From assembly GCA_022497155.1 (NCBI GenBank), contig MU385712.1, positions 433,765 through 497,764 on the forward strand: a DNA stretch of 64,000 bases, written 5' to 3'. The notes below the pieces were generated by a model. It did not search any database and was not told the DNA's origin. It worked only from the letters and a program-made list of their open reading frames with translations. Shown piece by piece: positions 35,064-47,637 of the stretch. The stretch is from Whalleya microplaca (Eukaryota > Ascomycota > Sordariomycetes > Xylariales > Xylariaceae). Within the stretch, counting starts at the first letter, position 1; every line of letters begins with the position of its first letter. Position numbers and translations under genes: made by a program.

Positions 35064-37048
35064 ATGAACCAACAGCAACCGGACATGTATTACGACTACT
35101 CCACGGCTGCGAATCGATCTCCGGGTTCTACGAGGCAAGGTTATGCGACCGTGGGTCTGCACTCTGGCTTAGGGGGTAATAGGTCGGGACAGAGGCCGCA
35201 CGAATCTCTGGGTCAGCATATGGGTTACGGACACGAGGCTGATCGACTCGGTGGTGCTTCAGGCTACGACCCGTTATCTAGATTTGATCGACTGGGGCCT
35301 AGTGCCATACAATCCGGCTACATGTTGGAAAACAACAACACGTGGGGCTACAACGGGGCCGTGGCCACTATGAACGGCCCTATGAATGGCAACGGTAGGT
35401 TAGGCTCTAGGGCCGTAAATCGGCGAGCCGCCCTGCCTGCGGTGAGTTACCCGAGAGTGTTTGTCAAAGTTGCCCGACAGTTGCTGATAGAAATTCTGTC
35501 TGTCTCAGACGTGGACAGAACAAGCTGGGCTGGGGGCTCATTCGATGCCTCAGATGTACGAACCTCCCATGTCGATGAACGGAAACGAGCACGACCTGGC
35601 GAGCATGGCCGCGGCGGATTCTCGAGGAATGATGACGACGCCGGGCTCTGCCGATTCCGATCAGCTCATCCCGACCGCCATTGTCATTAAGAATATCCAA
35701 TTTCAATGTCGAAAGGAAATACTCCAAGGCCTCATGGCCTCGATGAACCTCCCTCAACCTTACGCCTTCAATTACCATTTTGACAAGGGCGTGTTTAGAG
35801 GACTCGCCTTCGCTAACTTCTCGACGGCCGATGACACCGCTATCGTGATCCAGAAGATGAATGGGTTGGAAGTCATGGGACGCAAGTTGCGAGTCGAATA
35901 CAAGAAGATGCTACCGCAGGACGAGCGAGACCGGATCGATAGGGAGAAGCGTGAAAAGCGAGGCCAGCTCGAGGAACAGCACCGGGCTCCGCTATCTATG
36001 CATCAGCAGACCGCCCTCCAAGCCCTCGGTGTGAGTGTTAACAAGACACCAGGCAATTCGCCTTTGCGTAAGTTTATGAATTGATAGTCTAATGAGATGT
36101 GTGTGTCTTTGCTAAACTAGAATCTAGGAGACGTTGATCTGAACGACCCGGCCACCCTTGAGTTCTACACGCAGCTCACCTTATTCAAGAGCGATCCCAC
36201 TCGCGAGGTTCATATTTTCTCTCCCGACGTAACCCCCGAACAACGCCGACAGATCCATATCCTCGCGCATAACATGGGTTTGGAGCACAGATCAGTTGGT
36301 GAAGCCGACCGACGACAAATTCAGATTATGAAGCGGCCGCAGAACTCGCCTCCAGTTCACGCACAAAACCAGATCCCGAACGTTTCGTGGGAAGACCACA
36401 GACGTGGGCTGAGCCGTGCTGCCACCTTTGACTTCGCCGAATCTCGAATCGGATCCAGTGCTTATCACGCGATGGGTAGACAAGGTCCGACTTTGGAACT
36501 TCCCGGCAGTCCAGAAAATGGTATCCCAAACAACCTGAGGGCCGCTAAGAGCTTTGCCGATCTGCGCACACACAGTCCAAGCCCTGCCCCTTCAGGTTCC
36601 AGCTACGCGGGCCTTGGAAATGGTCTCGCGGCTCGGTATGGCGATTTCTCCCAGGCTTCTCTGACTACTCCGCCGAATTTGACTCCGACCTCGGCTCAGA
36701 ACGCGGCCTCGAGCACCGAAGCTTTGTTGGCTGGAAACATGAGCTCTATGAGCCTAGGATTTGATTCCAACGCCTCTCATATGCGTGCCAGGGATAACCC
36801 TGGAGCCATTGGGAGTCAACGACCCGGAGCAAATGGAACAGCTAATCGCAATGCCCCTGACAGGCAGCCACGCGGTCCTGAATGGGGAGAAGCAACCCAG
36901 GGCTTCAGTGGTCGCAACCGGGGCCACATGCAGAGAGGAAGCGGTTAGTGTTATTTGACAAAGCATTCGCGACACATTTCACTGACTTTGTTCACGTACA
37001 GACTCCTCAGACGCAGGTCGTAGCTCTGCTACTAATCGTTACCATTGA
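35064..37048 (+). CDS. PIN4-like RNA-binding protein (RRM plus R3H)
   Basis: Four exons: 35064-35441, 35509-36067, 36128-36943, 37002-37048; 599 residues. The RRM has RNP2 IVIKNI (about residue 184) and RNP1 FRGLAFANF, followed by LRVEYKKMLPQDERDR. The R3H domain (about 350-382) contains RRQIHILAHNMGLEHRS. The rest is disordered, rich in Ser, Pro, Asn, Gln, Gly. This order is that of budding-yeast Pin4/Mdt1 and fission-yeast Cip1/Cip2, proteins tied to stress mRNA stability and DNA-damage response. If the last donor (36944, GTTAGT) is skipped, translation stops immediately at 36948; splicing adds a tail ending SSATNRYH. The third acceptor choice (36127) is fixed by phase, since the nearby 36120 acceptor leads to a stop. 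The SP-rich tail is a likely phosphorylation region. Confidence 0.9.
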
Positions 37049-38411
37049 TCCTCTTGATCCTTGGACAACCAGAACGGGTGCATAAGCAACAACGCTAGAA
37101 CCCGGCCATCGACCTCGAACAAAAATAATGCGGTCACAGATTCCCCTGCCTTACAACATGTCATTCAAGCCTAGGCCCCGTCTATCACTCAATGCCGGCG
37201 GAAATGTGTGATGATCTCGACGTCTCCTAGTGAGCGATCTCTGCTTCTCTTGCCCCTTTGCCCAATCCACGACTTTGCGCCCCGAATCTCCGTCATCACA
37301 AGCAATAGTACCACGAGAGACGATTTATGATATAGATTTACTGCCTTCATTGACCTGATGCCACTTATTCAGCATGACGCCAGGCGGGTTAATTTTACGA
37401 TTCTATCAATAGGCATGCATCCTGCGGCATGCGTTCTTGCTTCGCGTTCATCTGCGTCCAGAGTCGGTTGACAACTAATATTTTGTAATATGAACCTTTT
37501 TTTGAATTTATTTCTTTGGAGTCGATTTACGTTTCTCCGGCCGTCCTGGATTGGGAAAGACCTACACCACACCACGGAGTTTGCGATGATGAAAGGTTGA
37601 AGTGTGTTCCATGGAAAAAGGGGAACCAATGGTGCATGCCTTTTCCATATCACAACAATACCCTCTTAACGATGAGCGACAAATGAACCATCTCTGGATA
37701 CATCATACAACAAATTTATGGGCGACCATTCACGGCATCACGACTCAAACTTCTATACCCTCTGAGGTTCCTCAGGGTATTGGCAACTCACCATGTGGAG
37801 TTGTCAAGCACGGAGGGCCTCTTCACGATGGTTACGCTGTTATGACGCACCCTGCACATCACTAGATGGCAACGCGATACTAGCTGGGTATACTGACCTA
37901 GGCGATTCCCTACTAATAATTATACTGCCCTCGACATCGAGGAATACTACCCATGGGAATTCCCCTTACCAGCAGCCTCAGAAATGGTGTCTGAGCAATT
38001 CGATATGAAGAATGAAGCAATGAAGAAGAGAAAGAAGATGATAGTAGCGCGAAGTGAGAGATATCCCATCAAACTGCGCAAGAAAAGCGAGAAGACACTT
38101 TTTTCTTTTTTGCCAGCAGGGGGGGATAGGAAAGAGAAAAAAAACAAGGTTGAAACGAAGGGGGGAGAAGGGGGAAGCAGGAGAGACCGGATGAAGTATT
38201 TGAGAATTTTTTGTATATGACTGTTTGCGTCGCACCGACCCTGAGAGAGATGATGGTGCGACGCTTGAAGTTTTTCCCACGCCATTTATCGCCAAACTCG
38301 TCGCCAAACCCCGTATTCCTACCTACCAAGTACCTACCTACCTACCATTTTACCAGCCGACTCAATCAATGTACTACTCTCTAACCTATTGTTTTCCCCC
38401 CACCGTCTGAG

Positions 38412-38438
38412 GTGTGTGTGTGTGTGTGTGTGTGTGTG
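38412..38438. repeat. (GT)13 microsatellite
   Basis: Perfect dinucleotide tract of 27 bases. Confidence 0.95.
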
Positions 38439-38751
38439 TTGCTATCATGGCGCTGTTTTCTGTCATCTATCATCTGGGGGATTCGGTATAGAACATGGGA
38501 GGAGATGGAGGAGACCTGAGGTATGTAGTAGCGGATAGGGGGGTTAATCTGATGAACGGGAAAGAGAAAGAGAGACACTCGTTATCGGCGCTCTGTTGCA
38601 ATATAAAAAGCATTTGATCGTTTCTAATACTTATGTGCCGCGTGTTGCAAAGTGAATTTCGATTTCATGGGTTTTTCGTATATGAATTGGGACGTGATTG
38701 ATTTATTGAAATTTGATTTTGTGGTGATATATGTATAGCATTCAGCCTCGC

Positions 38752-38778
38752 TGTGTGTGTGTGTGTGTGTGTGTGTGT
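38752..38778. repeat. (TG)13 microsatellite
   Basis: Perfect dinucleotide tract of 27 bases, about 340 bp from the previous one. Confidence 0.95.
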
Positions 38779-39823
38779 TTGGAAAGGGGCCTCTACCAGG
38801 ATCACCGGGGCACGCAAGGCTCCTGAGATTCGCTGACATGGTTAAGATGTGTCGATGCTAGTCCGAGCTGACAGAGGCTGGCGTGATGTAGAGCTGCGTT
38901 GAACATCACATGCGAAATAGGTAAGTGAATCTTTTAGAACGGGCTGGGATTATTGGTGTAATCAAGTATAGCTTATTAACGCTGCATGGGGCTCAACAGC
39001 ATGTCTGATGAAACATGATACGGATGTATCTCTCAATATCCATCATATAGGATAGATGTACGAATTTAGAAATGGTGAGCTGCGCAGTGAAATGCTTTGC
39101 ATTGTCGGGTACACAGAAGGGTGGTTGGGATGAACTCCGGATCGTACGTGCTGCTAGAGCAATATCCGTCCAAACAATACTCAATAACGGAACTTACCTG
39201 TTTCAACTGAAACCTATCATCTAGTATAAGTTCTATCTGACCGGACGCCAATAGATGCAGTTGGTAGGTACATCGACTTGCGAGAGCTGCCATTATATGA
39301 GCAAGGATTCAGGGCCGTGGATTGCGTATCGTAAGTTGTATCTCCTGATTATGGTATGACTTTTTTTTTGTGCTTGAAACATTCCTTGTAGATAGAAATA
39401 TGTTTCACTACAGACGCTCTGCTCCTGCTGTGTTATCTGTCTATCCAGCGAAGCTGCGCCGTCCTTGATACAGGCTCATTCAATTGAGCTCGACCTCATC
39501 CCCTGAAAACCCACATCTCTGTCTCGACAAAGAGGATCTAGCTCTGCGAGTCCCATGACTTTGCCAGGTGAGCCAACAGGATATCGAACGCGTGAGGTAG
39601 CTACCTCTACTCGTACTTGGGCTAGTGTGCCGCTCAATCGCGTTTCGAAAACGTCAACGGGACCCCATCTCTCTCATAGTGCTATTCACCTAGGAGAACC
39701 CCTCGTTCAGCTACTTGAACGCCACAGGCTTGCCCACTCGCGCATGTGAATGAACCTGCTGTACAGAATGCGAGCATCATGAGATGTGCCATCTCCGCCT
39801 CCGCCGCCGCCGCCGCGACGCGC

Positions 39824-40017
39824 TCAAGCTGAAACATGTTCGCGGCATGTCAGCCAATGCAGCAGCGGCGCCGCGTCCATCGTCATCGCGCCCGGCATAA
39901 AGTCTCCGTATATCATGTCGCCCTCCGGCGGAACGGCCTTCGGGTAAGTAGCCCAGTGCAGCAGGGCCGGGCGCATACGCAGGCCACCGTTAATGATAGC
40001 CTGTAGGTTCGCGTAAC
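39824..40017 (-). pseudogene. Cytochrome P450 gene fragment (K-helix to beta region)
   Basis: A GC-rich island on the minus strand is open for 64 codons: SYANLQAIINGGLRMRPALL, then TYPKAVPPEGDMIYGDFMPG, ending at a stop. This is the P450 segment LPYLxAVIxEGLRMxP...PKxVPPxGDTIxGxFxPGG. The ExxR glutamate is replaced by Gly (NGGLR), and no I-helix upstream or haem-binding Cys region downstream was found. It is a relic. High GC against AT-rich flanks suggests fairly recent loss or an isolated insertion. Confidence 0.7.
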
Positions 40018-40584
40018 TCTAGATAGTCGAACCGGAGAGAAATGTCTGTGTTGAAATACGGGGTTAATGAGACTTTATTGACTTGAGATTCAGCTATTCT
40101 AGAGTGGCGGGTGGCCTGTTATATACACAATGCTACTATTCGTGCCTTATACTGTACCAGTCCTTGACCCTCGATTCAATAGTCAGTACTGACTTGGAAA
40201 TAGGTGATGCCTGTTTGCTTCTTTGTAGCTAGTTGTGATGAAGGCCCTGGCGTAGTATTGGTGATTACTTTCTTCAGTTTGATGTAGTAGAGAATCAGTA
40301 CGTTTGATTGTGACTATTCGTAGAAGAGCCAATAAGCTCTAGGGGAATAAGAGGCCAGCATCACTCTTGAAGCAGTTAGATAATTAAGTTCTTCAGTGAT
40401 CCTCAAAAGCGTCGTTCACATGGACAGCTCGATCTCCTGAGAATACGACCAGCATTTCCCACTGGTCTTCTGATAGGAAAAGCTAACTTGTGTCATTAGT
40501 CGTCGCGCAATTGTAAATTTAGTCACTGACCTCGCATCCTATAGTTAAGTCCCTCTACTAGGCTGTCTGTACCTGTGTACGCAG
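40018..40584. other. Spacer, no gene seen
   Basis: AT-rich 3' flank of the DUF3433 gene. Confidence 0.45.
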
Positions 40585-43563
40585 TCAAAGCACCTGACTC
40601 TCCTCCTCAGCGACATCAACACCGATCCTCACACGGCCCGACACGCCCTTCGCCTGCCCAAACTCGTACCGCAGAGCCATCTGATTCACCCTCCCATCCC
40701 TTTCTTTACGGTCCAGCATGCTTAAGCTTTGACCCTCGAAGCATGAGCGTAGCTCCTGTGAGTCGCAGACGTAGTACATGACGTTAGCGATAGTGCTGGG
40801 GCTGACGGGCATGTGCGGCCATTTTATGGCAAAAGACAAGAGCACAACAAGCACCATGATGCACAAGATGCCAACGCCGGTCCATGTGCAGATCATGTGG
40901 ACCAGGAAGGTCTGTGTCACGCGGTAGGGCACGTTAGCGAGGAAAAGGGGGAGGAAGTCTGAAAGGATTGCCGTCAGGGTCACGATGAACAGGAAAGGAT
41001 GTCGGCGCCGAAGGGAGGATACCAAACCTGAGAAGGCGTTTGTTGGCGGGGAAAGCAAGATTGAGCGAGAAGCAGGCTGTGGAGTTTGCGAGAGGAGGTG
41101 GTAGGGGGAGATGGTGGCGATGCCTGTGGTTAGGTAGTTAGTTGTTAGTAAGATGTCTATTTCCAGTATATTGGTTGCCTCATAGACCTGTGCTTGCATG
41201 GGCATGAGAGATGGGGTAGAATGAGTTTAGACTCACTGCTTAAAAACGAGGACCAGAACAAGGCGATGATCACACCGAAGCTAGTGAATAGGAAGCGTAA
41301 CCAGAAAGATTCGCCGTCCATGAAATGTTCGAATGGCGTGTTGCCTCCCGTGTTGTTGTAATACAAGATCAGAACAAGCAACCCGCAAAGGACGAATAGT
41401 AGCGACAGCCTTCCGGCATATCCCAGCATCAAGAAGGGCATATGGTGCTTCATTCTCCCAGCCTCATGATCTGAGTGATTGTCATCTTCTGACATAGTCC
41501 TACCCCTTATTACACCACCGTCTTCTTGCAGCTGGTGCGATTCTTCGTGTTTATCACACAAGATGATGCCGTAGTCGAGCACCCCGTTCTCACTATTGAA
41601 ATATCCCAGCTCAAAGCATCTATCCCGTAGTACCGACTCCATTAGTTTCCTATCCGCACTTACGCCCATCGTTAAGCTAGTGAAGAGCCTTCGCACATCA
41701 GGGTTTGTACATAAGGAGACGATGCTGCAAATACTCCATGGGTTCGTACTGACGCCCGAGCGCCAGCTCCTCAAGAACGCGAGGATAAAGAGCACGATTA
41801 GTCCCATGAATGCCAGGAGAGTCAACGTAGCCTTGGCTGGCTGACTGAATACACTTAGCACAAACGCACAGTTCCGCCCTGTGCCGCCCCCCTTTGAGCA
41901 GGAACCTACCAGCTTAAATGTGATAGCCTCCGCGGAGATCGGGATCAGCAAGGCAGATGCGAGGACGAGTAGCGTGGTAAGAAATATTAGGACCTGTCCC
42001 GCGAGCAACGAGCGCACGCTGCTCATAACCGACTGCCATCCGCTCGTCTCCAGACAGAGAGATTTGCGTCCGGCGGCGCCACGCTGATGCGTCAGCTCGT
42101 GCCAAGGTTGAAATATCTTGGCGTTAACGTCGAGAATGCGGATTGGAATCGAGATGAGAATGGCCAGCAGTGTCGGCAGGAACATACCGATGAAGTACGC
42201 TCCGTAGCCGACGGAATAAACCGTGATGACGGCGTTCTCAATGGTAGGCACAGGAAGCACCGGATAGATCGTCACTGTGGCCTCCGGCTTCCCATCTGTA
42301 TTGGTTTCTACTGTAGTCGATTGTGCAACAACTACCATTGTCACTTGCGTCGCGGTCACTTGGCCTGCGGAGTCCCTCAGCATTGTTGTCCGCGGCGTCG
42401 AGACGGGTGTCGGGATACTCATCGATGTGTCGGTGGCTACACCTGCCGAATTCGTCAAGACGATGACCGCAGCTGTTATGAAGGTAGGTGTCTGCGGCAG
42501 AGTAGTCAATTTCGTGACTACCACGGTACCGCCCATGGCGCCGTAGTCCGCTCCCGTGACGCTTCCTGTCACTATCTCGGCCACGGACACGCTTCCTTTC
42601 ACTGCCTCGGTCTCGGACACGCTTCCTGTCACTATTCCGGTCACGGACACAATACCCGTATTTCCGTAATTGCTTGAAGCTGGGGATGAATAGATTATTA
42701 CGGTGACGGGTATGGTGTCCATATTGCTATTATGGCTCTTGTCGATAGTTGGTATCGCATCTGGATTGGTTGCGGATGTGGTATCTATGTTGCCGTGCTT
42801 CCTCGAGGCTGGGGAAAGTAAGTTGTTTGGGTAATCGACAACGGAGCCCGGGTTACCAAAGCTTACCTTCAGAAATTGTAGTAAATAGCGGTACATATGA
42901 TGTGACGGATACTAAGCCAACGTCACCATAGTTGCTTATGTCGGCAGACATGGGGGGCACGGGTCCACTGGTTGTGCTAGAATAATTTTCAGTAGACGTA
43001 GTAGTCGCTTCAGTTTCGTTAGTACGAACAGAGCGGATTGCCCTCGTCCTTCTGGCAATATTGCTCATGTTTAGAGAATCATGAAGAAATACTTCTGATT
43101 CGGTATTACTGACAGGTAGTGCATGCAGTGCATACGCTAACAGCCCCAATAATGCCAATAAGACCACAAGCAAAGAGGTCAGGAAGGGCCATCGCAGTAC
43201 CGTGGGTTTGTAATTAGGGCGATCCTTCACTGGAGGTTGGCTTCGGCTACTCCTGTGACATGAGGTCAATTCAGGTTGACTTGAAAGATTGACATAGCTC
43301 TCAGTCGAAGGCATCCTCATATCGGACAAGTGACCACCGCCGCTATACTCGGGCTGGCTCTCTTCCTCGTTCCCATTTTGTAAGGGACTATGGTAATGCC
43401 TGCTATCATATAGTGTATTGTACCGCCAATGGTGTTCTTGAATAGCGTAGTCGACATACTCATGTTGTCCATCGTAACCCCCAGAGGCAGTCGCAGGACG
43501 AGTCCTGAGAAGAGCGTCAAAGTCAGCTCTTCCTTCGCCCCTCGATGTTGCGATGTGCATCAT
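40585..43563 (-). CDS. DUF3433-family integral membrane protein
   Basis: Three exons: 43563-42867, 42808-41237, 41192-40585; 958 residues, phases consistent. Order: disordered cytoplasmic-type N-terminus with basic stretch; membrane helix about 126-147 (WPFLTSLLVVLLALLGLLAYAL); a long Thr/Ser/Val-rich, probably glycosylated external region with 10-residue repeats; then multi-helix DUF3433 cores, with VYSVGYGAYFIGMFLPTLLA, RILDVNAKIFQPWHEL and later TNAFSGLV, RRRHPFLFIVTLTAILSDF, FLANVPYR, KWPHMPVSP and MYYVCDS. These are the conserved DUF3433 blocks; function of the family is unknown, likely plasma-membrane/cell-surface. The promoter has a 29-bp poly(dA:dT) tract. An alternative in-phase acceptor at 42680 lies inside exon 2. 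Confidence 0.85.
42557..42646 (-). repeat. Three 30-bp coding tandem repeats
   Basis: The block gcttcctNtcact recurs at 42561, 42591 and 42621, an exact 30-bp period, encoding decapeptides of the type VTGSVSETEA. The period is a multiple of three, so copy-number change keeps the frame. Confidence 0.9.
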
Positions 43564-43649
43564 GATTCGAATTTCTTGTTGCGCAACAGTTCAATTTTAC
43601 AACACAGAAGAAATCTGGTACTCATCACCCACACTCGTGGAGAAGATCC

Positions 43650-43678
<29 letters not shown>
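43650..43678. promoter_or_regulatory. Poly(dA:dT) tract in DUF3433 promoter
   Basis: 29 consecutive A on the + strand (T on the coding strand) end 87 bp upstream of the DUF3433 ATG. Such tracts exclude nucleosomes and open promoters. Length may be imprecise in an assembly. Confidence 0.7.
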
Positions 43679-43680
<2 letters not shown>

Positions 43681-44760
43681 GCTCCAGCGTCATCGTCTCC
43701 TATATCATCCATATCTGCCATAGCTGACTTGGGGGGGGGAGGCAAAGGTACCTCTTTCAAAATGGGGGCTGGCGGCCACTTGAATAAGCCACCGCAATTG
43801 TAGACCGGGCGCATACAGCCCAGCGTATCCAACAAATCAAATCAAACAAATTAATCTCAATCATCTTGATTATCTAATTTTAGATACGGTGGCTTTCGGG
43901 GCGTGTTTTACATCTTGTACATACACTCGTGTGCAACGTAAGCTGCAGAGTTAGAAATTTAGTACCTAGTTAGGTACATGTATAAATAGCTACCAATCAG
44001 AATTTCGCAGAGAGTTGATATGCCTCGTGTGTCTGTAATGGTATTAAAGCTGAACCATGGCATGGTCCTAGAATACTAACTAATTGCCGTGTTAGAAGTC
44101 ATGTCTAAGGACTTTCTCGATGCCCCTTTGCTTGAGACTATTTCTAGTTCATACAGGATCTGGGAGTGGTATTAAGGTTAAGGTATCCTAGTGAACTTCT
44201 AGTATTAACTAGATAATGGTCTGAGATATATGGTTAATTCAAATAGGCAGTGGCATATAAGTACAATCAAGCGCATATACTCACCTACAGGAGTAAATTG
44301 TGTAACCACACTTGAATAAGACATTGACACTGTGGTTCCTAATATCGGGAACTCAACTTCTGCTGGATTTGAGTTCTAGGTATTACTTTGTCACATAACG
44401 TACCTAATTAGCGACTTATGTGCATCGACTTCCTATATATTTCAAGTTAAAACAACACCCTCACCTAGGCAGACTGATAGACATAGCCACCAACGCTTCT
44501 CGTCTTGACTAATATCGGTCCGTCGCTCGAGAAAAAGTTCTGCCCATAGCTACCACGTAGTAAAAATCGAGAATTAACTGTAAAATATCAAGGACGCAAA
44601 TGATGTATTACGAGATCAACCCTATAGGAGCATGAAACAAAGTTACTGAGTCTGGGTTCGCAGTGGAATCCGTTGGTCATCCTCCCAGAACCTAATTCAA
44701 GGCTTCACTTCACACAAGAATTATCAACAAAATAATAGCCACGACATTGAAATTTCGAGC
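43679..44760. other. Gene-free interval
   Basis: AT-rich, stop-dense, no motif recognised. It holds the DUF3433 promoter. Confidence 0.5.
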
Positions 44761-46250
44761 TTATTCCATGAAAGACTTCGTGGGGTCCGGATGGATTCCT
44801 AACTCGACATTTCTACTGGCGGTGGAAGACCTCCAAGCATCTATCATAGGTAGTCCGGCAGTGAAGCCTCTGATATCCAGCACCGCTTTGTTAGCACAAC
44901 ATTTGAACGTGACAACAAACCACGCAAGCTGTCCCTCGGCGAGGAGGCATTGGCATATGCGAGCATTTTGAAGTTCTGGCATATGGCTCAGAGCCCGTCC
45001 AATCGCTACGGGCAGTCTTTGGATCGAGGCCAGGGCCTGGGTCCGAGTGCTAGCGCGCAGGTAAGGTCGTGCCACCATATACGAATTGCGTATTCGCAGC
45101 CGTTTTAGGCGATCCCAGTACGGGGTTGAGCTCATCGTCGATATGTATTGCGCGGCGTCTCCCATAAAAGGGGCGAAGAATTCGCAGGCATCGATACAGT
45201 CGTCGAATTCGAAATTTTCGCATTGCTGGCTAAATCGTCTCATGTTGGCGTAGAAGGTCGACCAGGCCTGCTTTTGGGGCATGGCGTACGAGGTCGGAAA
45301 TGCGGTAGGTCTGCGTAGAATAAGTGATGTGACGTTTCCTCCGGACGGCTCAAGGCTTATGGAGAATTCTAGTTGTCGTAGCACATGTTAGGCCAGTTTC
45401 CATGGTCAACCGATGATAGTCATGATAATAAGCAACCAATTGCTATTGATGGAACAGGTTGTTCAACGATACAAGCAAATCACTAACTAGTCCTCTGTTC
45501 TATGTATTTTTCGCAGACTGTGTCGTGGCTGAGTTCGATACCGAGGCATGTCAACGTCGGAAGCCGGGACACAATGGTTAGCAAGGAAGATGTCTGTAGA
45601 TGCCTCCCTGTACATCGAAAGCTGCTGAAGACGTTGATGGAGAGTAGCGAGAGCGACGCAATATTAAGCTCTATATAGGATCCTCGAGCTCTCTGCGTCA
45701 AAGCCAAGACACTATCACCTATATCACCTTTGATCGTAGTCGGTAGATCGCTAGGGGAGGCAACAACGAAGTGAAGCTTGAGTCCGAGAGGCGATGCATT
45801 CGCCATCTGCCATTGAGTCATAGCGCGAAAGAAGGCATAAATGGCTACGCTCACGACTCTGCTGTTTTTCATTCGCTCCGTCTTCGTTTCCTTCACGTCG
45901 TTCAGGCGAAAATCGTACCGGTCGAGCGACACATGGAAGCATATCATCCGGACATTAGACCTCCGTCGCGGAGACGAAACTATCTGAATGAAGGGCTTGA
46001 GTTTCCGAGGTGTCAGGTGCAGCTTGTAGAACGTAAAGCGCTCAAACGCTTCTTGCCATTCTCTTGACACTGTCGCGTATTGTGCCAAGCTGAGTCTGAA
46101 TACTGATCGGTCAGACCAGCGGCAGCCCTTATCAGCCTGCTGACCTACAAGGCAGTAGATATGCCGGCGCACCTCAATTGGCAACGAGTTGATAGAGATT
46201 GTCGAAGCCATGGTGGGACAGTTGCAACCACGGCGTCCACGAGACTTCAA
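44761..46250 (-). CDS. F-box-like protein
   Basis: Two exons, 46250-45488 and 45368-44761, joined by a 119-bp intron in phase; 456 residues, or 443 if the ATG at 46211 is used (MASTISINSLPIEVRR). The latter starts right at the F-box-like helix SINSLPIEVRRHIYCLV, and the text before it (KSRGRRGCNCP) is unusual, so 46211 may be the true start. The rest has the pattern of fungal F-box proteins (YATVSREWQEAFERFTFYKL, LTRTPRK-like segments, then leucine-rich stretches). Such proteins recruit substrates to SCF ubiquitin ligases through Skp1; many fungal members are unstudied. A DUF6546-type assignment is possible but unproven. Intron edges are inferred from GTTAGT and CTAG. Confidence 0.65.
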
Positions 46251-47637
46251 GAAGCCAAATTACCTTATAAGGCAAAGAATAGAACAGGAATGTAAGGTGA
46301 GGTGAGGAGACTTGTAACGCCATACACATTTTATCCCTTCACATTCTCAAGGGGTGGTATTTAGGGTTCGCCACTCTGCGCTCCAGACGGGGCGGTTTTC
46401 TTGCGTATGGCTACATGCATCTTGACATAGTACCGAAGTGCTACTCGTATGAGGAGGGAGTCATTCAATGGAGGCTCTTCAACCTTAAGGCTCGTGTATG
46501 TTACGATCTCCAATACATCACACGACGCCGAGGATCTTAGAGAAGCAACCGAGTCGCAATTGGCAACTGTTCTGAAGTCTCCGAATGGATTTCGCTAACG
46601 AGGATGCCTGCAGACTCTGGTTGGTCCCAACTCTGTTGAGTTCATGCTATTGGTCGCTGTATTAGACCACAATCTATTGAACTCTCGCCACTGTGCAACT
46701 CGAAAAGATGTTTAGTCGGGGACCTTGGCCCATTGTTTACGCACCATTATACTGGCCAAATGAATAAATGGGTAGAAGACCTAATGCAAGTCATCCGTCA
46801 CTGTGATGCGGCTTATTTGTTCAATTGAGCCTCTCTGAAGAGGTCGTTCTGATCACCAATGACTTCTTTTGAAGTGCCGCATGGAAGCCGAACCCAGCCC
46901 CTTTTTTTCTCTATTATTATGGATCATGTTCGTAGTGGACATGATGGTAGATCGCGACAGGCTGATACACGGCATCACATAACCGCATCTGATAATCACT
47001 GTCTTCGAAAGATGACAGACCAAATAACGACGATAACGAGGAGGAGTATATCCATTAGGGCTTATGAGGGGGTTGAGTGCCTTGTCGGGCTTGCCTTGTC
47101 TAGTAGTATCACGGTGAAAGATCCATCGTTGCTATAATCTTATTAGTGTAATTGTGTTTACATGAGCTTGTAATAGCACGTTGGTGCCCAATCTCATAGC
47201 CGAAGAACTCGCTGCTACGAATAAGCACTCCTCATATATTCCAACAATTGCATCGTGTTCGTAGATAAACAAGCTAAGAGGCTAGAACTTGAATATTCAG
47301 ATTACACGGGTATCAAGATCAATCGATCTAGACATCGCGGATGAGAGTATCAGAAGACGGGTTGAATTATGAAGCCTTAACTTGCCAGAATTACTTACCT
47401 TTGAGCAAATTTAACTTAGGATATTAGAAAGTCAATTTGCTTCACGCTTCCGGATTGCCCCTTTCATCGGAAATTCCAGATGTCGATGTATATCCTATAA
47501 TAGAAATCAATATCCTCAACCGTTGGAACATCACCTTTGTTGGCAAAGATTCAACGAAGTTACCCACCAAAGATCGAACCTTTTAGCAGAAGCTATCCAT
47601 AGATTGCTACCTAGATAGCTATTTACGAAGCCTTCAG
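46251..47637. other. Gene-free interval
   Basis: Promoter side of the F-box-like gene and 3' flank of the P450. A 92-codon frame at 46859-47137 is unsupported. Confidence 0.5.

Larger units (their letters stand above)
37049..39823. other. Gene-free interval with microsatellites
   Basis: 3' flank of the PIN4-like gene and non-coding sequence. Short frames around 38 kb are low-complexity artefacts. Contains two TG tracts and a CCTA repeat at about 38319-38347. Confidence 0.5.

Noticed and set aside
32079..38778. TG tracts considered as CRISPR-like or telomeric repeats
   Set aside because: Simple dinucleotide microsatellites with no spacers; fungal nuclear DNA.
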